The notes under the pieces are model-generated. The model did not search any database. It was not told the origin of the DNA and worked only from the letters and a program-made list of their open reading frames with translations. A DNA stretch of 64,000 nucleotides. Source: Callipepla californica brunnescens. Its lineage: Eukaryota > Chordata > Aves > Galliformes > Odontophoridae. The DNA is taken from the NCBI GenBank assembly GCA_023055505.1, contig JALIRH010000075.1, positions 1,116,001 through 1,180,000 on the forward strand, given 5' to 3'. This document shows, in pieces, positions 62,801 to 64,000 of the stretch (the stretch's first letter is position 1; every line of letters begins with the position of its first letter). The position numbers were made by a program, and so were the translations under genes.

Positions 62801-64000
62801 CGATCACTGTATAGCGGCTTCTCTATTCACCCGGCTGTCTTTCTATATTAAGGAATCGCGAAAAACACGTGAAAATGAGTCTGTTTCAGGAGCTGTATGA
62901 GAATGTATACTGGACATCAGTGTTAGTGAGAGGGAAATTTTAAATCCCACTACTTTTCTGCTACTGAATGCAAAGTATGTCTGCATCAGTCATTCACCTG
63001 CAAACACGATTTCAAACTTTTCTCTGACAACTGTTGTTATCCATTTTAGATCCTCATTGTAACACATCACTCCTCGTTTCCCTACCATACACAGTGATCG
63101 TTTTAATTCCACACAAATCCATGTGCTGTTCAGTGCTAAGGAAACAGTGTAGATGCTTAAACTACTTATAGATGTTTCCTCTACCAAATGCATCTGTATT
63201 TCCTCCTCTTACAATTGTTTCCCAATAATCTTTTCATTTGAACCTGTAGAATGCAAATTATAAGAAGGTGCACATACCGGCACAAGCACTATGCACGAAC
63301 CGCCGTTAACCGCGGATTCCGATTCAATCGCATCAATCGCCTTTACTTCTGAGATTGCCGCTAAGGAAGACGCGAGTCAGAAGACTGCCTTACACTCTAT
63401 AGCGGCTTCTTATTCAGCCGTCTACTGTCCTAGATAAAGATCGCGGTTAGCGCATGTAAGGGACTCAGTTTCAGGAGATGTACGAGAATGTATGCTGAAC
63501 CCCAAAGTTTTTGAGACGAAAAATTTAAATCCCACTTTGCTCTGCAACTGAATGCAAAGCATGTCTGCATCGGTCATTCACCTGCAAGCACGATTTCAAA
63601 CTTTTCTCTGAGAAGTGTTCTTATCCATTTTAGATCAATTATGTAACACAGTCACTCCTCGTTTCCTTACTCTACAAAGTGATCGTTTTGTTTCTCCACA
63701 GAACCATATGCTGTTTAGTGCCAAGGAAACAGTGTAGATGCTTAAACTACTTATAGATGTTTCCTCTACCAAATGCATCTGAATTTAAACCTATTACAAT
63801 TCTTTCCCAATAAACTTTTTATTGGAGCTTCCTTCATGCAAATTATTGGAAGGTGCACATACAGGCACATGCTCTATGCACGAACCGCTGTTAACCGCGG
63901 ATTCCGATTCAATCGCATCAATCGCGTTTACTTCTGAGATTGCCGCTAAGGAAGACGCGAGTCAGAAGACTGCCTTACACTCTATAGCGGCTTCTTATTC
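56835..64000 (+). repeat. HOR unit U10 (cut by window edge): D B A + D B A2 A A B A B A2 A
   Basis: Monomer starts: D 56835, B 57422, A 58010, D 58597, B 59184, A2 59772, A 60357, A 60943, B 61529, A 62117, B 62703, A2 63291, A 63876 (only 125 bp present). 58681-61853 is the distant copy of 1-3173. After the B at 61529 comes an A with the TATACGAACG variant and then B directly, where other units have D between. One D monomer therefore appears to be missing at the 62117/62703 junction. Confidence 0.85.

Larger units (their letters stand above)
1..64000 (+). repeat. Tandem satellite array, 587-bp monomer, higher-order organised
   Basis: The window is filled by head-to-tail copies of one monomer. 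I located 109 anchors (ATGCACGAACC or one-base variants), the first at 504 and the last at 63876. The mean spacing is 586.8 bp and every interval lies between 585 and 590 bp. All copies have the same orientation; I saw no inverted copy, foreign insertion or unique sequence. Spacing differences come from 1-3 bp indels tied to subfamily: intervals starting at an A2 anchor are 585 bp, and most intervals starting at a B anchor are 587-590 bp. Both edges are mid-monomer, so the array is longer than 64 kb. Scale and homogeneity indicate eukaryotic constitutive heterochromatin. Whether it lies at a centromere, a subtelomere or on a sex or B chromosome cannot be told from sequence alone. Confidence 0.97.

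Noticed and set aside
504..63193. About ninety open reading frames of 60-94 codons on both strands, including a recurrent one beginning MHEPLLTAD and minus-strand ones beginning MHLVEET or MHLLEET
   Set aside because: They are the same few frames repeated because the monomer is repeated. They match no family I recognise, show no codon-position pattern of change, several of the longer ones start at non-ATG codons, and they overlap each other on both strands.
1..64000. CRISPR array or bacterial repeat region
   Set aside because: Repeats are about 587 bp with no unique spacers and there are no cas genes; the structure is a satellite.
1..64000. Tandem gene cluster such as rDNA, histone, 5S or snRNA genes
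   Set aside because: No rRNA-like conserved core, no histone-like protein and no snRNA-like sequence could be found in the monomer; the frames are too short and unconstrained.
1..64000. Internal half-length (about 293 bp) or third-length (about 196 bp) ancestral subrepeats inside the monomer
   Set aside because: By eye, segments at those lags showed no convincing similarity beyond short words; a formal self-alignment of the consensus would be needed.
1..64000. Origin of replication, viral or endogenous viral sequence
   Set aside because: No protein similarity, terminal repeats or integration signature was seen; all sequence is accounted for by the satellite.

Overview
The whole window is one uninterrupted tandem satellite array. 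I find no supportable protein gene, rRNA, tRNA, transposon, CRISPR array or unique sequence. A conserved anchor (ATGCACGAACC and minor variants) recurs 109 times, from 504 to 63876, always on the + strand. Successive anchors are 585-590 bp apart (mean 586.8 bp). That regularity leaves no room for an inserted element of more than a few bases. The array runs off both ends of the window. This is a eukaryotic chromosome, most plausibly centromeric, pericentromeric, subtelomeric or sex/B-chromosome heterochromatin. I do not recognise the satellite family and cannot name the species.

Monomers fall into six subfamilies, judged mainly from +60 to +200 of the monomer (+1 = first base of the anchor). 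A (31 copies) has the TTACACTC segment followed by TATATAACGATTCG or close variants. A2 (13) is like A but has the shortened GATCGCGGTTAGCGC segment. A3 (21) is like A but has the CTCGAG / CAGAGGACGG segment. B (19) has TCCAATTC, GAAGCGAG and an AAAAACACGTGAAAA segment. C (10) has the GATCATTGTTTTCGG segment and a palindromic CACGTG. D (15 anchored plus the partial copy at the left edge) has the TTCACTATTC and AACAAATCGCGAATAACGC segments. The subfamilies are arranged in a repeated order, so this is a higher-order repeat (HOR) array like those of primate alpha satellite. D heads every unit.

Layout: 1-4610 is a partial unit (D B A2 A A B C C). 4611-28081 holds mostly 9-mer units (about 5,280 bp) with one 5-mer and one 8-mer. 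From 28082 to the right edge, each unit carries an extra D B A triplet at its head, giving 12-, 14-, 12-, 11- and at least 13-mer units. Above this sits a 15,258-bp superperiod (26 monomers = 12 + 14). At the largest scale, the first 3.17 kb of the window recurs almost base for base at a distance of exactly 58,680 bp (100 monomers).

Nested periods, traceable crossover junctions and short conversion tracts show active unequal exchange. Conserved sequence within the monomer includes an E-box (CACGTG) restricted to B and C, a split inverted repeat GTTAACCGCG...CGCGGTTAAC restricted to A-type copies, TATA-like and initiator-like words, an A-tract, and a 48-codon open frame. None of these is proven functional. 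All comparisons were made by eye, and small substitution counts are approximate.
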